From Deroplatys truncata (Eukaryota; Arthropoda; Insecta; Mantodea; Mantidae), in NCBI GenBank assembly GCA_030765065.1, contig CM060979.1, forward strand, positions 18,691,001 to 18,755,000: 64,000 nt of DNA. Direction: 5' to 3'. Positions 1 to 9,955 of the stretch are shown in pieces. Made by a program: the position numbers and the translations under genes. Below the pieces are notes generated by a model. That model was not told the origin of the DNA. It did not search any database and saw only the letters and a program-made list of their open reading frames with translations. Each line of letters starts with the position of its first letter. The stretch's first letter is position 1.

Positions 1-2
1 AT

Positions 3-149
3 TCAATTGAGACTTAAATTTTCAAACATGGTTCCAAATCGATCACATTCCAGGCACATCATAGCGGTGTACTGCCGATAGAAATCATCTCGCATGCAAA
101 ATTTCCCATTGGCGTACTTCTGGATGTAGTCCTCAAATTGAATATCCAT
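3..149 (-). CDS. short ORF of 48 codons, unknown function
   Basis: On the minus strand an ATG at 149 opens 48 codons closed by TGA at 5..3. The product begins MDIQFEDYIQKYANGKF and has three cysteines (CMRDD; CLEC) and many charged and aromatic residues, so its composition looks more protein-like than the AT-rich flanks. I do not recognise a family. It could be the start of a longer gene or transposon protein broken by a frameshift or splice junction near the window edge, or a chance ORF. No promoter or neighbour supports it. Confidence 0.2.
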   Translation of the reverse strand: MDIQFEDYIQKYANGKFCMRDDFYRQYTAMMCLECDRFGTMFENLSLN

Positions 150-689
150 AGCTACAATCGTTAATAGACACAAATATCACTAAAAATACGTTCTTTTCCC
201 CTCATTTTTACTTTGTTTACACATTTTCAATAGCTTTTCACAAATTTACAAAACGATCACAAGCAAATCTAGTGAAATTTGGACAGAATAACGTCTGTAG
301 GGTCAGCTAGTACACGATAAAAATCACTTAACGTTTACAATCAGAATGTGTGCGAAAACGGACACGTAACGAGCCTTAAAGTACGTGAAAGAGGGTAAGT
401 AATTCATAAACTGGAAGTAGGCGATATTACGCGAAGTGTCTTGAGATGCGGTGAAGTAAATTTACCGAGAACAGATCGCGAAAACAGTGTCTCACGCGAA
501 GATGTAAATGTTTGTGTGGTCAGAATCGAGGAGTGGAGCTAAAGGGAACAATATAATTTGAGTATGAATAAAAGCATCTTTATTGAGCATCGGAAAACAC
601 GACGTGAGATAAGACAAACACTATTCCACCACGCAACTCCGTGTCTCTCCCTCTCCTTACCTCCGAAAAGACATTCCTGTCGTAACTTA
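150..689. other. no recognised feature
   Basis: Both strands were read and no protein family, repeat family or RNA gene was recognised. A frame of about 45 codons (about 400-540, plus strand) is open but resembles nothing known to me. Confidence 0.4.
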
Positions 690-1194
690 AAGTAAGTAGA
701 GGAAGTATTGTGGCGTGTATGTGTGTATTGTCACGGCACACACATTATTGCGTCGTTGGCGACAGCATTGTTGGGGTAATCCTTTCGCCTGGGGTTTTGA
801 AGCTTCCTCTGGCGTGGCGACTCGCCACCGTCTAGCTGGTGATTCTAGCTAGCGGTGGAGAGTGGGGGAAGTGAGCATTACTCTCTTTGTGTGGTGAGCG
901 TTCACTACGGTCGAGTGTTGAGTCTGGAAGGATGTGTGAATCCTGTGAATGTAGTCGCGTGTGTGTAGCATCTCCCTTGAATTTCTTCCTTTTTTATCTT
1001 TTGTGTGTGAAGTAGGGGCACCGTGTTTATACCGAATAAACCACAGGTAATGTGATTAATGTGAAATTCTGTCTATTTTGTTATAACTATCCCACGCCTG
1101 CTCTTTGGAACGCGTAGTTTAAGATTCTAGTCCTCTCGCTACTGCAGCTATGCCTCCCAATGTATATGCTGGGGTAACTAAAAATTAATATCTA

Positions 1195-2122
1195 CACTAT
1201 ATTCACTCTTAGGTTGATCCTCGGCAAAACAAACCCACGTGATCAGTGCAGCGTGTTGCAACAGGGTAGCAATGCGCCCAGGAAAGTAGTTCCATGCTAA
1301 TCTCTGAATTTATCCTTAAATAGTATAATATTCTACACAAATATCTGAGGTTTTATTTAACGCTGATTTATACCGTAAAACAGAGCTACAAGTCCCATGA
1401 CGCAATTCGTATGAGTCACCTGAGATCTGGGTAGGCGCAGAATATTGTTTACAGCCAGAAACAGCAGTTGTGTTTAGTATCGTGGCGGACGGTGAATTCG
1501 CTCTTGTGTTTTCGTCGAATTAAGTAAAGCATTAGCCGCGCAAACCATTGATTAGAGGTGAAAAAACAGTAGTTTTGAATGTTTTTATAAGTTATGCGAG
1601 AAAAATTCAACACTTTCCGCGAAAGAAATGGTGAAATTAACTTCTGAGTTCTCCGGTGTTTCGAGTACAAGTATAAATAGTGCTTGTGCAGAAAAATCGG
1701 AAACAAGAAAGGTGGTTACACCCGGAAAAAAAGAAAGCATACGAAATACGCGATGCAAGAATGTAGTGATTTTGAGAAGAATGCCTTTCGCGTAACAGTG
1801 CACAATTTCTTTTTTAAACTGAGCCGGCAACAGTTAATAAAGTGCCGCTTCCAGAGAGCGAATAAATTAGGTTATCGCATACCTGTTACTTTATTTTTCG
1901 CTCATTTATTTTAGAATTAACTATTATTATATGTGCAAACGTTTATTTTGTTGCAACTATCCATCTTATCACCTTTAACCCTAAACAGAATATGCTAGTC
2001 ACCGCACATGTTCTGAAAGTGTGACAGTATTTCTAGTGCGAATGTCGGAAGGATACATTATATCGGTGCACTGGTCACCTGGATTTGTTTTGACGCGGAT
2101 CAACCTAAGAGTGAATATAGTT
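1195..2122 (+). mobile_element. 928-bp TA-flanked transposon inside LTR-C
   Basis: The ends are perfect inverted repeats of 25 bp (starting ACTATATTCACTC, with one extra unmatched outer base) flanked by TA at 1193-1194 and 2123-2124. The LTR-C copy at 7997-8527 preserves the uninterrupted sequence with a single TA at 8488-8489, so both the insertion and the TA duplication are directly visible. TA duplication and a decayed transposase N-terminus inside place it in the Tc1/mariner superfamily. It is too short for a full transposase, so it is a non-autonomous deletion derivative. Confidence 0.88.
1642..1800 (+). pseudogene. transposase N-terminal remnant (Tc1/mariner superfamily)
   Basis: Two overlapping frames hold pieces of one protein. 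One gives ...KSETRKVVTPGKKESIRN and the next gives ECSDFEKNAFRVTVHNFF. Their order, a basic VTPGKK-type segment followed by DFEKNAxRxTVHxF, matches the linker and second helix-turn-helix region of the transposase remnant at 40.5-42.1 kb (TGKKHKVPKRITEIDDFE...IRRTIHNSY). A frameshift lies near 1740 and everything downstream, including the catalytic domain, is missing. This suggests that the enclosing element descends from a DD82E-like autonomous transposon. The assignment rests on a short match. Confidence 0.4.
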
Positions 2123-2320
2123 TAGCTGCAAACCTATTGGCCTCACCCCAGTATATAACAGTATTGTATTCCACCCAAGTATATTGCGATTTCGCCAGAA
2201 ACGCATATTTTGAGGTCTCCTGAATAAACAAGAAAAGCATATTTAGAAAAATGTCAGTAGGGAAAAGGAAGTTATACACGTTTCATAAACTTTCAGGTTT
2301 CAAATTGCTCCCGCTGGCTC

Positions 2321-2749
2321 AACTTTTACACGCAGGATTATATTTTGTTATTCCGAAACGCACAAATTAAGCACTGGAGTTTCCGCCTACTCAAGCCATA
2401 GTCCCTTGATCCCGCTGCATACACTGTTAATAACATAGATACTGCAACTGGTTGATGTGATGCATAATACAGCGTTCCATTTGCTTTGACCACTCTCAAA
2501 TGTGCCGAGAGCAATCCCGTCAGCTAATAACGCAAATACCAGCTGTATCTCCGTAATAACACGTTCACATGTTCACGAAAAACTGCTAGTAGAGTTCCTC
2601 TCGCAAATTTTTGGGATATTATCGTGTTCGCCCTTTTCAACCTGCTGCGCTCGCTGCAAGTCGCAGAATTACTTCAGCTCACTCGATTAGCCGATGTTAA
2701 GTCCTGCTTATGTGAAGCAAATGTAGTTACGAGGCTTTCGTTCAAATAC
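2321..2749. other. no recognised feature
   Basis: No coding remnant, RNA gene or recognised repeat was seen in either strand. Confidence 0.4.
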
Positions 2750-3020
2750 TTGCTCCAAATAAAAACTCAAAATTTATTTCCTCGCAAATGCTGATGCCAC
2801 AAAACAGTTATTTCAAATAAATTGTGTGTTTTAAAGAGATCTACATTTCTTGTTTCGTTTATCCTTTACCGGTTATGCAAGATTATACAAAATTCCTTCC
2901 TAATGAACAAAACTTCACATGATATTCCCTGAAAATTGAAGATATGCATTTCATTTCTCATGTAAATATCTTTAATACATGGTATTTTAATCAAAATCGT
3001 TACAGCCATGTTTTACAAAA
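2750..3020 (+). mobile_element. old HINE-like repeat fragment
   Basis: The segment matches the middle of the diverged HINE subfamily on the plus strand: TTAAAGAGATCTACATTTC, a TTACCGGTTATGCAAGAT block and ATTTTAATCAAAATCGTTA. Both ends are missing. Confidence 0.6.
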
Positions 3021-3128
3021 TTAAGAATGGATTAGAAAAATAAGAGATGCACACCAAAGGACAGAGGGGGCAGAATCAGTGCAGAGGGGGGAGGGGCGAA
3101 AGATGGTAAAGGGCTACTAAGTGAGCTA

Positions 3129-4330
3129 CGAGGGCTGTTCCAGAAGTACCCGACCTAACAAAGAAAACACAAAATTTTGGGGGAAAAACATCTTTATTTC
3201 TCTACCTAGTTTCCTTTCAGCTCGATACACTTTTCCCAGCGATGTTCAATAGCTTCGATACCCTGTTTATAGTGAGAACCGTCGAGTTCTGCAAAATGCC
3301 CATCAACTGCAAGCTGCACCTCTTCATAGTTGGCAAATATTTTACCAACAAGCTATTTCAACTTAGAAACAGAAAATAATCGGTGAGGGCTAAATCTGGC
3401 AAATAGGGCGAATGAGGAAGGAATTCGAACTTTAACTCATTGATTTTGGTCATGGCGATAATGGATGTGTGAACTGGTGCATTTCCTGATGAAACTAAAA
3501 TTTCTTTTTCGCTAAATGCGGCCGTTTTTGCTTGATTTCATCATTCAAACGATGCAATAGGTTTGCACAATACTCGCCATTGGTTGCTGTTCCTTTTTGA
3601 AGATAATCAATGAAAATTATCCCACGCGCATCCCAAAAAAACTGACGCTATGACCTTGCCTGTAGATGGACTTGTCTTCGCCTTCTTTGGGCCCGATTCT
3701 CCCCCTTCAATCCACTGTTTTGACTGTTCCTTCGTCTCAGGTGTGAAGTGATGGACCCATGTTCATCCATGGTTATTGAATCGACGCAAAAACTCGGCTT
3801 TATTGCAGCGAAATATCGCCAAACACTCGACTGAAACATCCTCACGACGCTTTTTTTGTTACATTGTGAGTAAATGCGGCACCCATCTTGTGCACGGCTT
3901 TCTCATGTCCAAATTTTCTGTCAGTATGTGATGTATACAGCACTTTTTGAAATACCTACGATGTTTGTTAGCTCGCTCACTTTCAGTCAGTGGTCATCCA
4001 ATACCATTTTGTGGATTATCTTCACAATTTCTGGCGTGGTCACCTCATTTGGTCGACCACTGCGATGTTCGTCTTGGCAGCTCGTACCGCCTCGCTTAAA
4101 CTCTGTCACCCAATATTTTACTGTTGTAAACGAAGGAGCAGACTCCCCAGAGTAGAATCTAGCTCAGCTTTAATATTAGTTGGACTAAGACCTTTCAAAT
4201 GAAAGTATTGCATCACATAACGATGACCAGTTTTATCCATGTTTACATATTTGCTGAGAGCGTTCACTATTGATGGCTGACAAACAATTACTAAACAATG
4301 TAGCATTGTAAAACTTCAAACTTAAGCTTA
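3129..4330 (-). mobile_element. mariner transposon, 5' end truncated
   Basis: The left end begins CGAGGGCTGTTCCAGAAGTA directly after TA (3127-3128), a typical mariner 3' terminus for a minus-strand element. The matching inverted repeat is not found at the right near 4300-4340, so the 5' end is truncated or eroded. The interior is a decayed mariner transposase. Confidence 0.8.
3190..4250 (-). pseudogene. mariner DD34D transposase, decayed
   Basis: Read on the minus strand the order is: N-terminal helix-turn-helix (VMQYFHLKGLSPTNIKAELD, near 4230), second HTH (EHRSGRPNEVTTPEIVKII, then VGISKSAV), catalytic start (near MDEHGS, where MDETW is usual), a KGKVIASVF-like strand, GNAPVHTS, then PYLPDLALTDYFLF near the end. 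Intact mariner transposases are about 345 residues and the layout here is near full length. Stops and frameshifts interrupt it repeatedly. The second catalytic aspartate of the usual DNAP motif reads glycine (GNAP), so the enzyme would be dead even if the frame were open. It closely resembles the mariner type that is common in insects; the subfamily is not assigned. Confidence 0.85.
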
Positions 4331-5024
4331 CCACTTCCTCCAGAGCAGAAGAAAAAATTCCTACTGAAACACTTGTTAATCAGTAACTTTCAGACCTGTC
4401 CCTTTGTTCCTAAGTAAGGCAATAAAAGCAGATATGGATGCTGTGATCCTTCATCCCTCCTGTTTCGCAACGGGCGATGCATCACTTTGGACGAGAAGGG
4501 AGAAAGACTGATGACGGAAAGGAGTACAATACTAGATTATACTTCCAAATCAGTTTTATGTGGAGCTTGGGTGATTCAGCGCTGCGCGGCCGCTGGAGCG
4601 TGGAATAGGGAAAGTTTAACTGGCAAAGGACCCGCGGGCTCTCGGCAGCTAGGAGTCCCACTAGTTTAAGGGAGTAAAAAAAAAACTTCAGAAATTGTAT
4701 GCAGATGAAAGAAGGAAAGAAAATCAACAATGATGGAGCCTGCTTCACCTCCCAATACAGGCTGCATACACAATGGAATTCCTTCAGTGTTCTCAAGAAA
4801 GTTGTCTGTAGCCGTTGTGCTATAAACAAATACTTCTACACTTGGCTAAGTTTCCCAGAGAGTGAAGCAATGACCCTTAGGGATACCCATCTGTAAAATT
4901 TCGAAAATCCGCAACTTTGTTCAGATCATTTAAAATGTTAATACAATAATTATAATTTAATATATAACGTGCATACGAAATTTGATAGATGTGTTCAAAT
5001 TAGTTCTAGAAATATTACCTTTTT
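4331..5024. other. no recognised feature
   Basis: Unique-looking DNA with a slightly GC-rich patch at 4480-4680. The six frames show short ORFs only and none resembles a known family. Confidence 0.4.
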
Positions 5025-5964
5025 ACTTTCTCTACTACGTATAGTAAGTAGGGGAAGTATTGTATTCCACCCAAAAATTCAATACCGAAATTTCACCGGA
5101 AATACATGTTTTGAGACCCCCTGAATCCAAAAAAAGCATTTTTGGAAACATGTCCGTGTGTGTGTCTGTGTGTCTGTCTGTGAACAGCGTAACTCAGAAA
5201 CGAACAGTCGGATGAACACCAAACTTGGTATTTAGGTTCAGTAACTTCCAAGGATGCGACACGAAGGTTTTCAAGAAAATCCCCCACCCCAGATTACCCT
5301 TTACATGGAAAATTTTTCGAAAATTTTAATTTTCTCAAAAATGGCTCTAACGATTTTGATTAAAATATCATATGTTTAAGATATTTTCATGAAAAATAAA
5401 ATGTATATCTCGAATTTTCTGGGAATGTCTCCAAAAGTATTCTTCATTGTGAACGACTTTTGCATAACTGGTAAACCATAAGAGATAGACAAAATTTTAC
5501 TACACAAAAAATGTAGATCGCGTTAAAATACACAATTCATGTCATATACATTTTTTTGTTGAGTGAACCATTTTCGAGATATTACTTGTTATTCCCTTAA
5601 ATTTTTCAATACTTATTTTCTCAAATGGGAATTCGTTATTCATTTTTTTTGTCTTGTATACGCAAAGAGTATTAATCTGTGGCAAAGAGAATGGTGCTGC
5701 TCATAGCAACCAGCAATTAAGAGATATGTCTGTGCTTATATTGCCCTTGCAAATACAAAACAAGGGGAACATAGCACGCCCTTAAGCGATAGCCAAATAT
5801 TTTTAGATCTGGTCGCTATGTGTAAAATCTAATTCTCTTTGCATGTCAAAAGATCCTTTCTGCAAATGTTTATCTCCATTAATACGAAATAGATGGAGAA
5901 TAAGAGTTTGTAAAAAATAGTTTGTACAAGAGTAGAGAAAGTCATGTGAGTGTAACACATCAGA
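5025..5964 (-). mobile_element. HINE-like repeat, full length
   Basis: A complete 940-bp copy on the minus strand. The low-coordinate end is the element's 3' terminus (complement of CGTAGTAGAGAAAGT) and the high-coordinate end is its 5' terminus (complement of TCTGATGTGTTACACTC). ACTTTCTCTACT occurs at the very 3' end and about 22 bp inside the 5' end, giving asymmetric inverted repeats. The hairpin ACTATACGTAGT sits next to the 3' terminus. A short TG-rich microsatellite lies about 130 bp from that end. Both flanks are T runs. No protein is encoded. Confidence 0.85.
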
Positions 5965-6336
5965 TTTTTTTTATTGTTTTGAAATTGAGATGAACGCCAA
6001 TTAGCAGCAAAAACATTTGAAATAAAACTAAAAAGCTCATTTATAATTCTCTAGTACACAGTGTAGTACTCCATGGCGCAGAAACGTGGACGAATAAATA
6101 CGCCACAAGAAAGAAAATTATTAACAACAGAGATGGATTTTTGGCGGAGGGCTTTTCGAATCTTAAGGAGGGCATAGTTAGAAGTACAACATTTCTGGAA
6201 ATAAGGCATGTAAAAAAGAACGTATTGGAAGGAAGAAGAGACGATTAAAACGGTACGCGCATATGAAAAGAATGGGAAACGATAGAATAGTAACAATAAT
6301 GCTAGAATGGCAAGCTGAAGGAAACAGAGGACAGCT

Positions 6337-7720
6337 TTTTTTTTTTTTTTTCAAGTGGAGGAGAAAATGATTTAATCACTGACCCCAGCCCCGATGTGGG
6401 ACTCACCAATAGTCGGCATACCCACTAAAAACTCCTCCACCGGTGGAAAAAGGAAGAAGGTAAAAGTGGAATGGCGTGGCTTTGTGCGGTCCCGCATAGC
6501 ACCCGCGTTAGTATGTGAAAGATGGATGTCTCCGCCCTATGGGCTGGAGCGGGATAGGTGGTTACCAGGTTGCAGCCATGAAACCTGACTGCAACACTAG
6601 TGAAAAATGGCGTGGGTTTAGGAAAGAGTTGGTAAGGGGATTGTGTGGATGGTGTAGGTTTGCGTAGAACTTACTTCTTGGGAAGCTGCATCCTGCTCAT
6701 GAATTCTGCTGCGTAAACTGCGCTGGGCGAAGACCTTCGGCGGTTGCTTCGGGCCTCCGGTTTGGCTGGCTGCTGGAAGTGGGCACGTAGCTCGTGTTGC
6801 TGCGCTTCCAGAGATCGGATGGTCATGTCGATGGAGTCTAAGTGTTGAGCAATGGTGTCCGATGCTGTAGATGTAGTCTGGATGGAGTTGACTCTGGTAG
6901 TGATGATTTCCAACTGCCCAGTTAGGAAAACCTGCTGAGCAGCGGAGGTGTCTTGAAGGTCCCTGATGAGTTCCTCCAGGGCTGTCAGCTTCGTCGTCAT
7001 GTTCAGGAACTCCGCGTGGAGATCCTGAACGGCGTCGCGTAGGCCCTGGACTTCCTCGATGATCGGTGCTGAAGATGAAGGTGTCGGCGCTGGTGATGGT
7101 GCTGGTGTCGGCGTCTGTGGAGGTGATGCTGGCTGAGATGAAGGTGCTGGCGGCTTCTGCGTTGCCTTCCTGCGAGGATGCAGGGGGCAGAGCGCTTGGC
7201 CGGTGAAATGTGTTGACCCTCCACAGGTCGCACAGTAGCGGCGTCGGCGGCGAAGGTCGTGCTGCGTGCACGAAGACGTAGTGCTGGAAGCGCCACAGTA
7301 GTGGCACCTTGGTTGCGCCGTGCAGGAGGTCTCGAACAGCGTCGGCAGGGAACCTGGCGTTCCATTCGGCTGGCCTCGATGCGTAAGCACCGCCCTAACA
7401 AGGGCAGGCCCGCCTTCAAGGCCGCTTCCTGGTCACCAGGGTCTGCGAACTCGATCCTGACTAGGGATGTGGGTCCCTGTGCTCCGTGGATCCGAGCGGC
7501 CTTCATGGCTGAAGACCACTGTTGGCGTGCTGCGCTGATGAGGAACCTGATTGGCAGGTCCCTCGGGGCCCCTCGGATTACAGCGCTGTACCTCCCATGA
7601 GGCACAGGCTGTGACTGCGCTGGCTGGACAGTATCCAGGATCGTCCGGCGTTGGCTGCGGTGAAGCTGGCGGCAACTGCGGAGGCAGTCTTGGCGAAGCT
7701 GCGCTGGCACGTGGCGAAGA
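6337..7720 (-). mobile_element. ORF1-only LINE derivative (half-LINE), minus strand
   Basis: On the minus strand the unit has an ORF1-like gene (about 7600 down to 6671), about 300 bp of 3' UTR-like sequence, and a 3' A tract (T17 at about 6338-6354 on the plus strand). No ORF2 lies between ORF1 and the tail. It is GC-rich compared with the flanks. It interrupts the LINE ORF2 tail above; the right boundary is uncertain within about 7700-7730 and no clean target duplication was found. The arrangement is like mammalian HAL1 (half-L1) elements, here by analogy only. Confidence 0.65.
6671..7600 (-). pseudogene. LINE ORF1 (gag-like) protein, frameshifted
   Basis: Domains in order: an RRM-like segment (AVIRGAPRDLPIRFLISAAR, then LVRIEFADPGDQEAALKAGL) near 7400-7600; after a frameshift near 7380, two cysteine/histidine clusters (CHYCGASSTTSSCTQH and YCATCGGSTHFTGQALCPLH) that look like zinc knuckles; a proline-rich linker (PPQTPTPAPSPAPTP); and a heptad-rich, probably coiled-coil C-terminus (LRDAVQDLHAEFLNMTTKL; LEELIRDLQD; LEAQQHELRAHF) ending LPKK. 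Such proteins bind LINE RNA and chaperone target-primed reverse transcription. The downstream 240-codon frame (7390-6671) is intact, unusual among the relics here, and suggests a fairly recent copy. The clade (Jockey, I, R1 or other) is not resolved. Confidence 0.65.
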
Positions 7721-7996
7721 CCAAGAGAAGGATGTTCCGAAGAAGCATGTCGTATAGAGGACTAGCAGATGAAAAAGCAGAGGATAGGGATTTATATAGA
7801 AATAGAGCTACGAAGGATTGTAGGAAAACTACTGTATGGTTGATAATCCGTAAACACAAAGAAATGCTTCACACGATGTAACTATTTTTTGAAACATTAA
7901 TATTTTACAACTAACTCTTCAGCAGTATATTAACACATTGTAGAGATTACTTTTTAATTATTCTACTAGTTCTGGAAAAAAATAAATGTTAAATAT

Positions 7997-8527
7997 TGTG
8001 GTGTGTATGTGTGTGTATTGTCATGCCAGACACATTATTGTGTCGTTGGCGACGGCATTGTTGGGGTAATTCTTTCGGCTTTGGGTTTTGAATTTCGTCT
8101 GGCATGGCAACAGCTCTTCAGTCCGAGCCGGCGGGTCAGGCGAGGGTTAGTGTGGGGGAAGTGAGCGTTACTTCTTTGTGTTGTGTGGTTAGCGTCACTT
8201 TGGTCTAGTGTCTGCTATGTGAGGTTGTATGTGAGGAGTGTGAATGTAGCCTCGTGTGTGTAGCATCTCCCTTCAATTTCTTCCTTTTTATCTTTCGTGT
8301 GTGATGTAGGGGCACCGTGTTTATACTGAAAAAGCCACAGATAATGTGATTAATGTGAAATTCTGTGTATTTTGTTATAACTATCTCACGTCTGCTCTGG
8401 TACGTGTTGTTTAAAATTCTGGTCCTCTTGCTACCTCTGCAGCTATGCCTCCCAATGTATATGCTAGGGTAACTAAATGTTAATATCTAGCTGCAAACCT
8501 TTTGGCCTCACCCCCAGGTATATAACA
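7997..8527 (+). repeat. solo LTR, family C, copy 2
   Basis: An uninterrupted 531-bp copy from TGTGGTGTG to GGTATATAACA. The flanks are ATAT and GTAT, an imperfect 4-bp duplication. It shares with copy 1 the blocks GTGTGTAGCATCTCCCTT, TGTGATTAATGTGAAATTCT and AGCTATGCCTCCCAATGTAT. It supplies the empty site for the 928-bp transposon of copy 1. Confidence 0.7.
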
Positions 8528-8856
8528 GTATGAGATTTCAATTATTTTTTTTAATTCACACAGTTTGAGAACTGTTGTTTAATAACATCAGAACTAAGCA
8601 TGTTCACAAAAATTCATATCATTTTATCCTCCCATTATTTCAGTTATGCTGAAAACTACATGTGTGGAAGAATTTGAAAATGAGATTGTGCCGACAAATG
8701 AAAATTCGAGAAACATATTTACAAATAACACTAAAATAACTTTGTTACTTTCTCTACTACGTACAGTAAATAGGAGAAGTATTGTATTCCACCCAAAAAT
8801 TCCATACCGAGATTTCACCGGAAATACACGTTTTGAGACCCCCTGAATTCAAAAAA

Positions 8857-9196
8857 TCTGATGTGTGACACTCACATGACTTTCTCTACTCTTGTACAAT
8901 CTATTTTTACAAACGCTTATTCTCCATATGCTTCATGTTAATCGAGATATCGAGATGTCAATCTTATTGCTAATTTTCTTGTAGATGCAAGGGAAATAGG
9001 GTAGGTTTTAAGCGATAGTCAAACATTTTAACGCTGGTTGCTATGTGGCGCATTCCATTCTCTTTGCATGTACAGGACATAAAAAAATGAATAACGAATT
9101 TGAGAAAAAGTATAAGTATTGGAAAATTTAAGGAAATAACAAGCAATATCTCGATAACGGTTCACTCAACAAAAGAAATGTATATGACATACATTG

Positions 9197-9237
<41 letters not shown>

Positions 9238-9364
9238 CATGTTTCCAAAAATTCTTTTTTTGGATTCAGGAGGTCTCAAAACATGTATTTCCGGTGAATT
9301 CTCGGTATCGAATTTTTGGGTGGACGCAATACTTCCCCTACTTACTATACGTAGTAGAGAAAGT
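8857..9364 (+). mobile_element. HINE-like repeat, nested and internally deleted
   Basis: This copy starts TCTGATGTGTGACACTC and ends GTAGTAGAGAAAGT, between six A on each side. It is only 508 bp because about 400 bp next to the microsatellite is missing; a (CA)18 tract takes its place at about 9198-9234. It is opposite in strand to its host copy. Confidence 0.88.
9198..9234 (+). repeat. (CA)n microsatellite inside HINE-like copy
   Basis: About 18 uninterrupted CA units at the position where other copies carry short CA/GA-mixed tracts. Confidence 0.95.
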
Positions 9365-9955
9365 AAAAAAGCATTTTTGAAAACATGTCCGTGTGTGTGT
9401 GTGTCTGTGAACAGTATAACTCAGAAACGAACAGTCGGATAAACACCAAACTTGGCATTTAGGTACAGTATCTTCCAGAGATGCGACACGAAGGTTTTCA
9501 AGAAAATCCCCCACCCCAGGCTACCCTTTACATGGAACATTTTTCGAAAATTTTAATTTTCTCAAAAATGGCTCTAACGATTTTGATTAAAATATCGTAT
9601 GTTTAAGATATTTTCATGACAAATGAACTGTATATCTCGAATTTTCTGGGAATGGCTCCAAAAGTATTCTTCATTGTGAACGACTTTTGCATAACTGGTA
9701 AACCATAAGAGATAGACAAAATTTTAATAGACAAAAAATGTAGATCGCGTTAAAATACACAATTTATGTTATATACATTTTTTTGAGTGTACCATTTTCG
9801 AGATATTGCTTGTTATTCCCTTAAATTTTCCAATACACATTTTCTCAAATTCGTTATTCATTTTTTTTGTCCTGGTAATGCAAAGAGAATGGAATACTCC
9901 ACATAGCAACCAGTTCTTAAAATATTTGATCATCACTTAAAGCCTACCAATTCTC

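Larger units (their letters stand above)
709..2160 (+). repeat. solo LTR, family C, copy 1 (interrupted)
   Basis: The segments 709-1194 and 2125-2160 align end to end with the uninterrupted copy at 7997-8527. The unit starts TGTGGCGTG, ends TATATAACA (TG...CA) and is flanked by GTAT at 705-708 and 2161-2164, a 4-bp target duplication inside an old HINE-like copy. AATAAA in the middle (about 1037) suits an LTR polyadenylation signal on the plus strand. No internal coding region or second LTR adjoins it, so it is a solo LTR. The family is unidentified. Confidence 0.7.
690..2320 (-). mobile_element. old HINE-like repeat, split by LTR-C
   Basis: The segments 690-708 (AGTAAGTAGAGGAAGTAT) and 2161-2320 (TGTATTCCACCC... 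through a diverged GCATATTTAG) are adjacent parts of the HINE-like repeat 3' region on the minus strand. They are separated by the family C LTR. Divergence from the young copies indicates an old copy. Confidence 0.6.
6057..7881 (+). pseudogene. LINE ORF2 C-terminal tail, split by a LINE insertion
   Basis: The left part (6057-6336) reads VLHGAETWT, then QERKLLTTEMDFWRRAFRIL and LKRYAHMKRMGNDRIVTIML in successive frames. This is the familiar C-terminal tail after the reverse-transcriptase domain of CR1/L2/RTE-like LINEs (YGAETW ... EMDFWRR ... GHVKRM). The right part (about 7725-7881) continues with KRRMFRRSMSYRGLADEKAE and DRDLYRNRATKDCRKT, the usual end of the same tail. Between them lies a minus-strand LINE derivative with its own poly-A tract. 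Frameshifts and a stop break the left part. The catalytic reverse transcriptase is absent from the window. Confidence 0.7.
8747..9955 (-). mobile_element. HINE-like repeat, outer copy of a nest
   Basis: Segments 8747-8856 and 9365-9955 are consecutive parts of one minus-strand copy, split at the A7 run between CCTGAATTC and GCATTTTTG by another copy. The 5' end is lost where a transposase fragment starts near 9956. Confidence 0.85.

Noticed and set aside
370-540. Host gene exon: AG-GTAAGT near 392 and a 45-codon frame after it
   Set aside because: No matching acceptor, no recognised protein, and GTAAGT words are expected by chance in this length.
7980-8530. Duplicate of a host promoter or 5' UTR (two similar GC-rich blocks at 0.7 and 8.0 kb)
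   Set aside because: TG...CA ends and a 4-bp flanking duplication around copy 1 show an LTR.
9198-9234. Telomeric or satellite DNA
   Set aside because: The tract is a plain CA microsatellite at the fixed internal position of the HINE-like family; no telomere-type TTAGG array is present in the window.
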